A DNA stretch of 64,000 bases, from contig JACKPV010000025.1 of assembly GCA_024233305.1 (NCBI GenBank), forward strand, positions 124,001 through 188,000, written 5' to 3'. The notes beneath the pieces were generated by a model. The model was not told where the DNA came from. It did no database searches and saw only the letters and a program-made list of their open reading frames with translations. The translations under genes were made by a program, and so were the position numbers. This document shows, piece by piece, positions 24,301 to 32,262 of the stretch (position 1 is the first letter of the stretch; each line of letters begins with the position of its first letter). This DNA comes from Verrucomicrobiales bacterium. Its GTDB lineage: Bacteria; Verrucomicrobiota; Verrucomicrobiia; Limisphaerales; J093.

Positions 24301-24960
24301 ATGAACCGCCTCCGCTATTTCGCGCTGTGCCCGGCATCGTTGCTTGCTGCCTGGCTGTTCGCCGGGTGCAGCCACACCAAGGTCACGTCGTCCTGGGTGG
24401 ATCCCGCCCTCGGCGCAAAGCGCTACGAAGCCATCATGGTCGTCGCGGTCGATGAGCGCGCTGACGTCCGTCGCCGCGTCGAGGAGGAGTTCGTCCGCCA
24501 GTTGACGGAACGCGGGCTCAGGGCGGCGGTAAGCCACGATCGGTTCGCCCTTGCGGACATCAAGGAGGACAAGCAGAACGCGGCGGGCGCCATGCGGGAA
24601 GCGGGTTTCGACGCTGTGCTGGTGGTCCGCTTGGTGGATACCCGGACGCTGGTGCGGACGATGCCTGAGTTTCGCCCCCAGCTGGCGCTTACCCCCTACC
24701 AATTCGATCCCGCCGTGCCCTACCGCAGCTGGACCGCCTACTATGATACGAGTTACGCCTATGCGCTGGATCAGGCCCGGGAGCGAACCGATGAGGTGCT
24801 CGTGCTGGAGAGCAACCTCTATGAGGTTCCCGCGGGCGGGTTGAAGTGGACGGGCCACACCGAGACCTTCGTGCCGGAAGGCGCGGACAAACCGGAGAAG
24901 TTGCGCGCCTTCGTGCGCACGATCGTCGCGAATCTCGCCGAAAACCGAGTGATCCCATGA
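24301..24960 (+). CDS. DUF4136-like lipoprotein
   Basis: 219 residues from ATG 24301 (ATG 24289 is possible). Lipoprotein signal peptide with lipobox LFAGC (C23), followed by HTKVTSSWVDPALGAKRYEA, which resembles the 'ysW.dp' start of DUF4136 proteins. The later pattern, VRRRVEEEFVRQLTERGLRA, GFDAVLVVRLVDTRT, a YDTSYAYALDQARE segment and a final GLKWTGHTETF stretch, also suits that family of predicted outer-membrane-associated lipoproteins. Their function is unknown. Its stop overlaps the next start by 4 bp (ATGA), so it is coupled to the prepilin-like gene. Confidence 0.75.
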   Translation: MNRLRYFALCPASLLAAWLFAGCSHTKVTSSWVDPALGAKRYEAIMVVAVDERADVRRRVEEEFVRQLTERGLRAAVSHDRFALADIKEDKQNAAGAMREAGFDAVLVVRLVDTRTLVRTMPEFRPQLALTPYQFDPAVPYRSWTAYYDTSYAYALDQARERTDEVLVLESNLYEVPAGGLKWTGHTETFVPEGADKPEKLRAFVRTIVANLAENRVIP

Positions 24961-25697
24961 AAGCCTTGCCTGTTCCTCACGGCCGCCGCGGTCATCAACG
25001 CGCCTTCACGCTGATCGAACTGCTGGTGGTCATCGCCATCATTGCGATCCTCGCGGGGATGCTGCTGCCGGCCTTGAGCCGGGCCAAGGAGCGCGCCAAA
25101 CGCGCCTCGTGCCTCAACAATCTGCGCCAGCTGACCCTCGCCATGGTGATGTACGCCGATGACGACGGGGACCATCGTTATCGTCGGGATGGCGAGTTGG
25201 ACCCGCATTGGGTTGGGCGAGACTTCCGCGATCTCCTGGTCGACGACTACTCGATCCCGCGGCCCCAGTTCTACTGCCCTTCCAACCCGGGATGGAACCG
25301 GGATGACTTCTGGGACTGGCCCGGCGGCGAGAGTACCGTCATCGGTTACATCTACTACGTGGGAGAACCCGCCTACGACGAGCAGACCTACAATGTGAAG
25401 CGCGTCGTGCAGACCCCGGTGTTCGCGCAGAAGGACACGGACAATCCCGTTTACAAACTGATGTGGGGCGACATCAACCGGAAGCTGAACGATTCCTGGC
25501 TGCGCCCGGGCGATCCGAACCCCCTGATCCGCGGAGTGAATCACTATGATCGACGCGCCGAGGCTCCCGAGGGCTCGAATGAAGGCTACTTGGACGGGCA
25601 CGCGGAGTGGGTCCAGGGGGCGAAATACACCCAGGACGCCAAGCTCCGTTTCAGCGGCGGCGGGTTGCTGCTGTATTTCTACGGCGGAAGCGATTAG
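24957..25697 (+). CDS. Prepilin-type N-terminal leader protein (pseudopilin-like)
   Basis: 246 residues. The leader has a basic N-terminus and the type IV prepilin cleavage signal RA-FTLIELLVVIAIIAILAG, with cleavage expected before F17 and Glu at mature position 5, followed by LLPALSRAKERAKRASC-NNLRQL. The globular part ends near NEGYLDGHAEWVQ, like the H-x9-DG/DGHA tail of the large pseudopilin families of Planctomycetes and Verrucomicrobia. Such proteins are processed by a PilD-like peptidase and inserted in a type II secretion or pilus-like fibre, or kept at the membrane. No secretion machinery genes are adjacent. It starts inside the stop of the DUF4136-like lipoprotein gene. Confidence 0.88.
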   Translation: MKALPVPHGRRGHQRAFTLIELLVVIAIIAILAGMLLPALSRAKERAKRASCLNNLRQLTLAMVMYADDDGDHRYRRDGELDPHWVGRDFRDLLVDDYSIPRPQFYCPSNPGWNRDDFWDWPGGESTVIGYIYYVGEPAYDEQTYNVKRVVQTPVFAQKDTDNPVYKLMWGDINRKLNDSWLRPGDPNPLIRGVNHYDRRAEAPEGSNEGYLDGHAEWVQGAKYTQDAKLRFSGGGLLLYFYGGSD

Positions 25698-25706
25698 CCC
25701 GGCGGG

Positions 25707-26816
25707 ATGACCCTGCTCCTGTTCGGTGGTGGACTGGGACTGCTCCTCGGCGGAGCCGAGTTGTTCGTTCGTGGCGCCTCCCGACTGGCGGGTGTCCTCG
25801 GGGTTTCCCGGCTGTTGATCGGCCTGACGGTGGTGGCCTGGGGGACCAGCGCGCCGGAGATCGCCGTGAGCGTGGCCGCCACCCGCGGCGGCCAGCCTGC
25901 CATCGCACTCGGCAACGTGGTCGGGAGCAACATCTGCAACGTCCTCCTCATCCTGGGCCTGACCGCGCTGATCACGCCGCTTGCTGTCGCCCGCCGGCTG
26001 GTTCGCCTCGAAGTGCCGCTCGTGATCGCGGCATCGGCGGGCGTCTATGCTCTCGCGGGGACCGGTTCAATCCCTCGCGGAGCCGGGGCGATCCTGCTCC
26101 TCCTGGGCGGGGGTTACACGTTCCTGCTGGCCCGGGCGGGACGGCGGGTTCCGGACGATCTCCAGCCAGCGCGCCGTCCGCCGCCGGAGCCCCCGCCGCG
26201 CCGCCGGGTGCGCGGTCTGGAAGTGCTGTTGCTCCTCGCCGGCCTGGGCTGTCTTCTGCTGGGTTCCCGCTGGCTCGTTGCGGGGGCAGTCAACCTGGCC
26301 CGAACGCTCGGCGTCAGCGAACTGGTCATCGGCCTGACCATTGTGAGCGCCGGCACGTCGTTGCCCGAGATCGCCACCTGCGTCACGGCAGGCCTGCGCG
26401 GCCAGGGGGACCTGGCGGTTGGCAACGTGCTGGGGAGCAATCTGTTCAACCTCCTGCTCGTGTTGGGCGTCGCGACCTGCGCGGCTCCCGCGTCGATCCC
26501 GGTGGATCCCGCCCTGCTGCGCTTCGATCTGCCGGTGATGCTGGGGACCGCCGCCGCCTGCCTGCCCGTCTTCTTCACCGGGCGGGTGGTCAGCCGTTGG
26601 GAGGGAGCGGTCTTCCTGCTCTACTACGCGGCCTACCTCACGTTTCTCCTGCTCGATTCCCGGGAGCACGACGCCCTTTCAGCCTTCGGGGGCGCCATGC
26701 TGTGGTTTGCCCTCCCTCTGACCACCCTGGGACTGATCGCCTCCCTGGTGCGGCGCCCCAACGCCATCGGAAAGGGCGTCCGCTCGGAAATGGATGGCCG
26801 GACCGGCCCGGGCTGA
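25707..26816 (+). CDS. CaCA-family Ca2+/Na+ (cation) antiporter
   Basis: 369 residues, about ten hydrophobic segments in two inverted halves. Each half carries an alpha-repeat: first GLTVVAWGTSAPEIAVSVAA (GTSAPE 46-51) with GNVVGSNICN (69-78), second GLTIVSAGTSLPEIATCVTA with GNVLGSNLFN. These define YrbG-like exchangers of the Ca2+:cation antiporter family, which use a proton or sodium gradient to extrude calcium. A proline/arginine-rich cytoplasmic loop (RRPPPEPPPRRR) separates the halves. It starts nine bases after the prepilin-like gene and may share its transcript, though functions do not obviously match. Confidence 0.93.
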   Translation: MTLLLFGGGLGLLLGGAELFVRGASRLAGVLGVSRLLIGLTVVAWGTSAPEIAVSVAATRGGQPAIALGNVVGSNICNVLLILGLTALITPLAVARRLVRLEVPLVIAASAGVYALAGTGSIPRGAGAILLLLGGGYTFLLARAGRRVPDDLQPARRPPPEPPPRRRVRGLEVLLLLAGLGCLLLGSRWLVAGAVNLARTLGVSELVIGLTIVSAGTSLPEIATCVTAGLRGQGDLAVGNVLGSNLFNLLLVLGVATCAAPASIPVDPALLRFDLPVMLGTAAACLPVFFTGRVVSRWEGAVFLLYYAAYLTFLLLDSREHDALSAFGGAMLWFALPLTTLGLIASLVRRPNAIGKGVRSEMDGRTGPG

Positions 26817-26984
26817 CCCCAACAAACGGGCGACTCCGCTTCCACCCGGAGGGTAAATCGTGGCGGTTCTGCCGCGAACCCACGACGAGCGAAGGCGGTC
26901 GGATGGCAGGCCAGCGTCAGGGGCGAAAGGGGCTCCCGCTTTGGTCGACGGTCGGGGCGGAAGGACGCTTCGACGAACCGCCGG

Positions 26985-27776
26985 TCAAGGCTCGCCCGGG
27001 ACCAGAAGTTCCTGGATGTTCGGGGCCAGTTTCCAGCCGTGCGCGGTCTTCCGGAAGATCATCTCGTGCCGGCTCACGGTGCCGTCCACATGCTGGTTCT
27101 CGACCTCCAACCGCACGTCACCCGTCGGCAGGTCTTCCCGGGCGAGGATGGTCGATCCCGCCAAGGCGGCCTCGGTCCGCGGGAGGGTGACATCCGCCGC
27201 GGGCAGGGGCGTCTCGGATGCGCCGGGTTCGGGGGCGGGCAGCATGGCCAGGAGTTCCTCTGGCGGAAGGTAGGCCGCCGCAACGCGCGCCTGGTCCCCG
27301 GCCCGCATCGCCTGGTGCAGGCTCTCCAACGCTTCCTCGGGGGTCTCCGAACCGACATCCTCCCACGAATCCGCCGGGCGAAAGCTCCCCACCGTGACAC
27401 GAGCCGCAGGTGCAGGCGGCACGGACCCGGGTTGACCGGAGGCCGGGGACGACGGCGCAACGGCCTTCCCCTGCCCCGTCGTCGATCCACGGTTCTCCGA
27501 ACCCTGACGGGCGGCTTCGCGCAGGAGGGTAACCTCCCCGCGCAGCCGCAGGAGTTCGGACTGGCTGCGCTCAAATCGCTGCAACGCCGCAGCCTGTTCG
27601 GCGTTCTGATCCCGCAACGCCCGGACTTCCGCCCGGGCCTGCTCCAGTTCGCCGGCCAGAACCGGATTTCCTTCCTCCCGATCCGACGGCGAGGCCCGCG
27701 GCAAAAGCCAGAGCGCAAGGATCGCGACGGCCCCCACCACGAGGCCGGCAAGAAAACCTCTGAATCCTGCGCTCAT
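26985..27776 (-). CDS. Membrane-anchored coiled-coil protein, function unknown
   Basis: 263 residues from ATG 27776. One N-terminal membrane helix (FLAGLVVGAVAILALWLLP) is followed by a coiled coil (about 38-90, ELEQARAEVRALRDQNAEQ-AAALQRF), a low-complexity Gly/Ser/Pro linker, and a C-terminal domain with EEALESLHQAMRAGDQARVA, LEVENQHVDG and EMIFRKTAHGWKLAPNIQELL. The last part reads like an NTF2/lumazine-type fold that evaluates a load per item, as in many verrucomicrobial anchored hypothetical proteins. I cannot assign a function. It is divergent from the PQQ-propeller gene across a 203-bp gap that contains a TTGACA hexamer at 27852 without a convincing -10 partner. Confidence 0.8.
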   Translation of the reverse strand: MSAGFRGFLAGLVVGAVAILALWLLPRASPSDREEGNPVLAGELEQARAEVRALRDQNAEQAAALQRFERSQSELLRLRGEVTLLREAARQGSENRGSTTGQGKAVAPSSPASGQPGSVPPAPAARVTVGSFRPADSWEDVGSETPEEALESLHQAMRAGDQARVAAAYLPPEELLAMLPAPEPGASETPLPAADVTLPRTEAALAGSTILAREDLPTGDVRLEVENQHVDGTVSRHEMIFRKTAHGWKLAPNIQELLVPGEP

Positions 27777-27979
27777 AACGTCGTTCAACCGTCCGCCGCC
27801 CGGGGCCACCCCGCCAGCCGGGACAACCCATTGGCTGCTCCGGCGCGCGCTTTGACAAGCCGGAAGCACGGCGCGATCCATCGAGTGCCCGTGCCCCCCG
27901 ACCGCGGCGCATGCGATCCGCGCAGTTTTCGACCGTTCCCGTCCGCCGGGATTTGCCCGTTCCTTGACTGGTGGCTTAA

Positions 27980-29611
27980 ATGTCGGTCATGAATCGAAAC
28001 GATCGGGAGGACGCCTGCGGCGGTCCGGTCCGCCGACGGTCGAACGCCATCCGCTGGTGGCCGGCGGCGGTGATTGTGGTGGGGGTGATCCTCGCCGTGA
28101 CCATCATCCGTCTGCGCGCCGACCTCCCCTTCCAGAGCCGCAACCTCGGTTCCCTGGCGGCGATGGTGATCGGTGGCGCCGCGTTATGGCTGTGGTGGCT
28201 GTTCCTCTCGCGAACGGGCCTCAGATGGCGGCTCCTCGGGGCAATCGGCGCCTTGCTGGCGGTGGGCGGCGCGTTGGCCCTGTTTCGCATCCGTGGGGTC
28301 AGCGGCGATCTGCTCCCCATTTTCGAGCCTCGTTGGAAATCCGCCGCCCGCAGCCGGGCTCCCACGGTAGCCGTCCTGCCGACCGCGGAACGCACGGCTG
28401 CCGCCTCCCGCAACCCAGGCCCTTCACGTCCCGATTTCCCACAGTTTCTGGGGCCGGACCGCAACTGCGTCGTCGAGGCGCCCCCATTGGCGCGGGACTG
28501 GACCACTCACCCGCCCCAGGTGCTCTGGCGCCAGCCCATCGGTCCGGCATGGTCGGGATTCGCCATGGTGGGGGACCGCGCGGTCACGCAGGAACAGCGG
28601 GGCGAGGAGGAACTGGTCACGGCGTACGAGCCGCTCAGCGGGCGCAAACTCTGGGAACACGCGGACCCCGCGCGGTATGCCACGACGATTGCCGGTGTCG
28701 GGCCGCGGGCCACCCCGACCGTCGTGGGGAACCGGATCTATTGTCTGGGCGCGACCGGACGATTGAACTGCCTGGATCTGGCGGACGGCCGCCGGGTCTG
28801 GCAGCGGGACCTGACCGCCGAAGCAACCGTCGCCCCGCCCGAATGGGGTTTTGCCGGTTCGCCCCTCGTGATCGGGAATCAAGTGATTGTCAGCGCCGGC
28901 GGAAACGACGAGCGGTCGCTGCTGGCCTATGACGTCGCCACGGGCGAACCGCGCTGGAGCGCCGGGAGCGCCCCGGCCAGCTACAGTTCGCCGGTCCTCG
29001 TCACGCTGGCGGACACGGCCCAGATCCTGATGTTCAACGCCCGCCGCATCACGGCGCACCATCCCGAAACCGGCGCCGTGCTCTGGGAGCATCCCTGGGG
29101 CAAGGGGCAACCGCAGGTCGCGATTCCTGTTCCCGTGGGACCCGACGAGGTCGTCTTTTCGAGCGGTTACGGCATCGGGGCGGAACGGTTGAAAATCCGC
29201 CCCACCCCCGACGGGAAGTTGAACCCCGAGCCCATCTGGGCCTCGAAGGCGTTGAAGGCGAAGTTTGCCAACTTCATCGCCTGGCAGGACTGCCTGTTCG
29301 GGCTCGATGACGGCATCCTGACCTGCGTGGACCTCGCGGACGGCCGCCGCCGATGGAAGGAAGGCCGTTATGGGCACGGACAGTTGCTGCGCGTGGACGA
29401 CCTGATCGTGTTGACTGCCGAGCGGGGGGACCTGGTTCTGCTGGCGCCGACCCCGGAGGCACCAAACGAACTCGCCCGGTTTCCTGTGTTTGACAGCAAG
29501 ACCTGGAACCCGCCGGCACTTTCCGGCGACCTGCTGCTGCTTCGAACCGACCAGCAGGCCGTGGCATTGCGGCTGTCGTTGGCGAATCAGGGTGCGGTCG
29601 GAAGTGACTGA
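27980..29611 (+). CDS. Membrane-anchored PQQ-like beta-propeller protein
   Basis: 543 residues. Three hydrophobic segments at the N-terminus (about 24-44, 58-75, 83-104) anchor a C-terminal propeller on the outside. Propeller blades of the BamB/PQQ-dehydrogenase type are seen as AYEPLSGRKLWEHADPARYA, YCLGATGRLNCLDLADGRRV, LLAYDVATGEPRWSAG, HHPETGAVLWEHPWGKGQPQ and LTCVDLADGRRRWKEG. The stretch DFPQFLGPDRNCVVEAP is the typical entry of this family ('FRGPxxxG'). No PQQ-coordinating or catalytic set is evident, so an enzymatic role is doubtful. Its stop TGA is the first triplet of repeat element A. Confidence 0.9.
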   Translation: MSVMNRNDREDACGGPVRRRSNAIRWWPAAVIVVGVILAVTIIRLRADLPFQSRNLGSLAAMVIGGAALWLWWLFLSRTGLRWRLLGAIGALLAVGGALALFRIRGVSGDLLPIFEPRWKSAARSRAPTVAVLPTAERTAAASRNPGPSRPDFPQFLGPDRNCVVEAPPLARDWTTHPPQVLWRQPIGPAWSGFAMVGDRAVTQEQRGEEELVTAYEPLSGRKLWEHADPARYATTIAGVGPRATPTVVGNRIYCLGATGRLNCLDLADGRRVWQRDLTAEATVAPPEWGFAGSPLVIGNQVIVSAGGNDERSLLAYDVATGEPRWSAGSAPASYSSPVLVTLADTAQILMFNARRITAHHPETGAVLWEHPWGKGQPQVAIPVPVGPDEVVFSSGYGIGAERLKIRPTPDGKLNPEPIWASKALKAKFANFIAWQDCLFGLDDGILTCVDLADGRRRWKEGRYGHGQLLRVDDLIVLTAERGDLVLLAPTPEAPNELARFPVFDSKTWNPPALSGDLLLLRTDQQAVALRLSLANQGAVGSD

Positions 29612-29810
29612 GCCGTATCGATTCAACAGGCCGTAGCCGCCGACGTGTAGTCGGCGCTGAAATCCAAGGGCTTACGCGGTCCCGCTGATTCCGACTGGCC
29701 GTCACGTTTTGGTGGATCGTCGCACCCGGCGGCAGGCGGACGGATCCCCGCTGAATCATGCGCCGACTGCACCTCGGCGGCTACGAGTTACTGAATCGAT
29801 ACGGCTGAGG
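29608..29810 (+). repeat. MITE-like element A, copy 2 (full length)
   Basis: It begins CTGAGCCGTATCGATTCA and ends TGAATCGATACGGCTGAG, giving terminal inverted repeats of about 17 bp. The longer arms, GTAGCCGCCGACGTGTAGTC and the reverse complement of GACTGCACCTCGGCGGCTAC, also pair. The middle (about 90 bp) is unpaired and contains CCGACTGGCCGTCACGTTTTGG. No reading frame. The remaining gap, 29811-29996, holds nothing I recognise. Confidence 0.82.
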
Positions 29811-29996
29811 CACATCGCCCCGGCTGCATTCCTCCGCCGGGACGTGGCAGGGTGTGCGAACCCAAACCGCGAATCGATCAGGTCCTCCGCCCCGGACGTT
29901 CCCCGCTGCTTCTCCGGGCTTCTGCCGCCCCGGCGAGCCGACTGCCCCCCGGCTTCCCTGTAACCCGTCGCCTGCCGGGGCCGTCTATCGCCGGGT

Positions 29997-30719
29997 ATGA
30001 AACCTGCACTGCTATTCTCCCTGGTCGCTTCCTGTGTCACCGCCGGCGCCCTCATTGGCGCGGACGCCCCCAGCAAGCCGGATGTCACCGGCACGTGGGT
30101 TTGGACGATGGAAGGTCGTGACGGACAAACTCGTGAGCGTTCCATCACGCTGAAACAGGAAGGCACGAAGCTCACCGGCTCGATGCCGGGTCGCCAGGAA
30201 GGACAATCCACGCCCATCAGCGAAGGCCGGGTCGAGGGCGACCAGGTCATGTTCAAGGTCGTTCGCGAAACCCAGCGCGGCAACTTCACCAGCGAATACA
30301 AGGGAAAGATCGACGGCGAGACCATCAAGGGCGCCATGTCCGCCACGATGGGAGATCGCACTCTCGAACGGGAGTGGGTGGTGAAACGCAAGCCCGCCGA
30401 GGTGGTCGGCAAATGGAAGTGGTCCATGAGCCGGGACGACGGCCAGAGTTGGGAGGCCGACCTGGTCATCAAGCGCGAGGACGGGAAGCTCGTCGGTGAG
30501 ATGGGCCGTGAAGGGGCCGACTGGAAGGTCGAGATGAAGGAGATCCAGGTGAAGGGCAACCTGCTGACCTACCAGACCGTCATGAGCCGCGACGGCAACG
30601 AGGTCACGATCAAGAGCCGGGCCATGGTCGAGGGCGACACCATGAAGGGCAAGTCCGAAGGCACCCGCAATGGCGAGGCCTGGACCCGCGAGTGGAAAGC
30701 CGTCCGGCAGAAGCAGTAA
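29997..30719 (+). CDS. Secreted tandem beta-domain protein, function unknown
   Basis: 240 residues with a signal peptide (MKPALLFSLVASCVTAGAL, cleavage after GA-DA near residue 23). The mature part is two copies of one beta-barrel-like domain of about 100 residues: PDVTGTWVWTMEGRDGQTRE with LKQEGTKLTGSM, and AEVVGKWKWSMSRDDGQSWE with IKREDGKLVGEM. This G-x-W-x-W plus 'K.EG.KL.G' pattern is frequent in exported proteins of Planctomycetes and Verrucomicrobia and resembles a lipocalin-type barrel. No catalytic residues or Cys bridges are evident. The gene is followed by a strong hairpin between convergent genes. Confidence 0.85.
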   Translation: MKPALLFSLVASCVTAGALIGADAPSKPDVTGTWVWTMEGRDGQTRERSITLKQEGTKLTGSMPGRQEGQSTPISEGRVEGDQVMFKVVRETQRGNFTSEYKGKIDGETIKGAMSATMGDRTLEREWVVKRKPAEVVGKWKWSMSRDDGQSWEADLVIKREDGKLVGEMGREGADWKVEMKEIQVKGNLLTYQTVMSRDGNEVTIKSRAMVEGDTMKGKSEGTRNGEAWTREWKAVRQKQ

Positions 30720-30742
30720 TCCCCCGTTCGCCCACGGTCTGC

Positions 30743-30770
30743 CGGCGCGCTCCGCTCCTGGAGCGCGCCG
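30743..30770. terminator. Bidirectional hairpin between convergent genes
   Basis: CGGCGCGCTCC and GGAGCGCGCCG form an 11-bp perfect stem with a six-base loop (GCTCCT), lying 24 bp after one stop and 107 bp before the other convergent stop. There is no U-tract on either strand, so efficiency as an intrinsic terminator is uncertain. Confidence 0.5.
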
Positions 30771-30876
30771 CGGATCGTCAAGAGCCACTTCCCCGCGGCC
30801 GCTGCGCCCGGCGGGGCCCCTTCACCTGCCCGGTCGTCTTCGACCGCCACCCACCGGATCCTGAACCGTCGTCCCG

Positions 30877-32130
30877 TCAGGACCCACGCGGCGCCGGCAG
30901 GTTCCCGCCCCGACAGAGCTGGGCGATGGCCAGGACATTCAGCAGCGCCTTGGGAACAAAGCTGCGGACGTCCAGGTACTCGGGAAGCTTCGAGCCGTCC
31001 GGGCTGCGTTCCGAGCAATGGTCGTTGTCACCGCCCGGTCCCAGACCGTCGATGGTGGGCACGTGGGCGCAAAGCAGATTGCCGTCGCTGATCCCGCCGC
31101 GTTCCTCGCGCGCCAACCGGTCGCCCAAAGCGGTCCCCGTCTCCGACCAAATCCGATAAAGCGCCTCGCTCCCCGGGTTGCGTGGCCAGGCGGGGCTGCG
31201 GTCGGGCAGTTCAACCTCGACCCGGCAGGCCCAGCCGTCACTGGCGGCCCGCAGGTCGCCCGGACCGGCCAGGGCGAGCAGTGCCTGGCGGGTTTGCTCC
31301 TGAACGGCGGGATCGAAGCAGCGGAATTCGCCCTCGGCCTCGGCCGCATGCGGGACCCGGTTGTAGCTGCCGCCCCCGCGAATCGTGCCGACGTTCACCG
31401 TCAGCCCGCGGGCGGGATCGCTCCAGGCTTCCACCCGTTCGACGAGCCGGGCGAGTTGCCGGATGGCATTCGCTCCCCGCGCATGCTGGCCTCCGGCATG
31501 GGCTGCGCGGCCGGAGACTTTGAGCCGGAAGGTCAGCCGGCCCTTGCGCGCCACCACCAGTTGCCGCACTCCGTCCTGACGGTGTTCGCCCTCGAACACC
31601 AGGGCCGCCCGCGTGTGCGGCGTCAACTGCTCCCGGCAGACTTCGCCAAAGTGCCCCGACAACGTCTCCTCGGAAGCGTTCAGGGCCACCAGCCAGTCCA
31701 CTTCATCGAAGAGCGCGCGATCCAGGACCTGCACTCCCTGAAGGACGAGCCAGGCCATCGCCGTGCCCCCCTTGATGTCGATCACGCCCGGACCGAAAAT
31801 CCGCTCCCCCTCGGGCTGCCAGTGGAAGTTGTTCCGCTCCTCTTCCTCGGCGGGAAAGACGGTGTCCAGATGCGAGACCAGCAGCAGGCGGAGCGCGGCG
31901 CGGCCGGGACGATGGAGGAAGAGGTGATTGCCCCAAGCCGGATTCCGGGAAGGCACAAAGGACGCGCCGAAGCCCAGCGGGGCGAAGCGTTCCGCGGTCA
32001 AACGCCCGAGCCGGTTCACCCCTTCAGGATTTCCGGTCCAGCTGTTGATCGCCACCATCTCCTCGAGCAAGGCCAAGGTGGCGGGCATGGCGCCCTGGAT
32101 CCACTCCCGCAAACGTCCGGTGTCAGGCAT
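30877..32130 (-). CDS. M20-family zinc metallopeptidase (carboxypeptidase G2-like)
   Basis: 417 residues from ATG 32130. M20 motifs: LLLVSHLDTVFP (metal His and catalytic Asp), GPGVIDIKGGTAMAWLVLQG (bridging Asp), NASEETLSG (catalytic Glu pair), GEHRQDG region, the dimerisation-domain sequence SGRAAHAGGQHARGANAIRQ, and a late LCAHVPTIDGLGPGGDND-H (metal His). The lay-out is that of glutamate carboxypeptidase/CPG2 and related deacylases, which remove an acyl or amino acid group from small peptides or N-acyl amino acids. No signal peptide is seen, so it is likely cytosolic. It is divergent from the TPR-FG-GAP gene. Confidence 0.92.
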   Translation of the reverse strand: MPDTGRLREWIQGAMPATLALLEEMVAINSWTGNPEGVNRLGRLTAERFAPLGFGASFVPSRNPAWGNHLFLHRPGRAALRLLLVSHLDTVFPAEEEERNNFHWQPEGERIFGPGVIDIKGGTAMAWLVLQGVQVLDRALFDEVDWLVALNASEETLSGHFGEVCREQLTPHTRAALVFEGEHRQDGVRQLVVARKGRLTFRLKVSGRAAHAGGQHARGANAIRQLARLVERVEAWSDPARGLTVNVGTIRGGGSYNRVPHAAEAEGEFRCFDPAVQEQTRQALLALAGPGDLRAASDGWACRVEVELPDRSPAWPRNPGSEALYRIWSETGTALGDRLAREERGGISDGNLLCAHVPTIDGLGPGGDNDHCSERSPDGSKLPEYLDVRSFVPKALLNVLAIAQLCRGGNLPAPRGS

Positions 32131-32262
32131 GACAGAATTCGGCGGTCGCCCGCCGCGCCGATCCAACCAGATCCCGCGCGCGACCGCAAGCCGGCGCCCC
32201 GTCCGGCCCGACGACGGGAGGTTCGCCTTGCGTCGGCCTGCGGGAGGCGGCCAAGCTGGGCC

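Noticed and set aside
25607..27190. 527-residue plus frame overlapping the antiporter
   Set aside because: Pro/Gly/Arg-rich shadow of the antiporter gene, which has both alpha-repeat motifs.
27852..27880. TTGACA hexamer as a promoter for the PQQ-propeller gene
   Set aside because: Good -35 but no convincing -10 at 16-18 bp, and it is 100 bp from the start; not enough to list.
31018..32262. N-terminal extension of the TPR-FG-GAP protein to 1532 residues
   Set aside because: That part is antisense to the M20 peptidase; a lipoprotein signal peptide begins at 32263.
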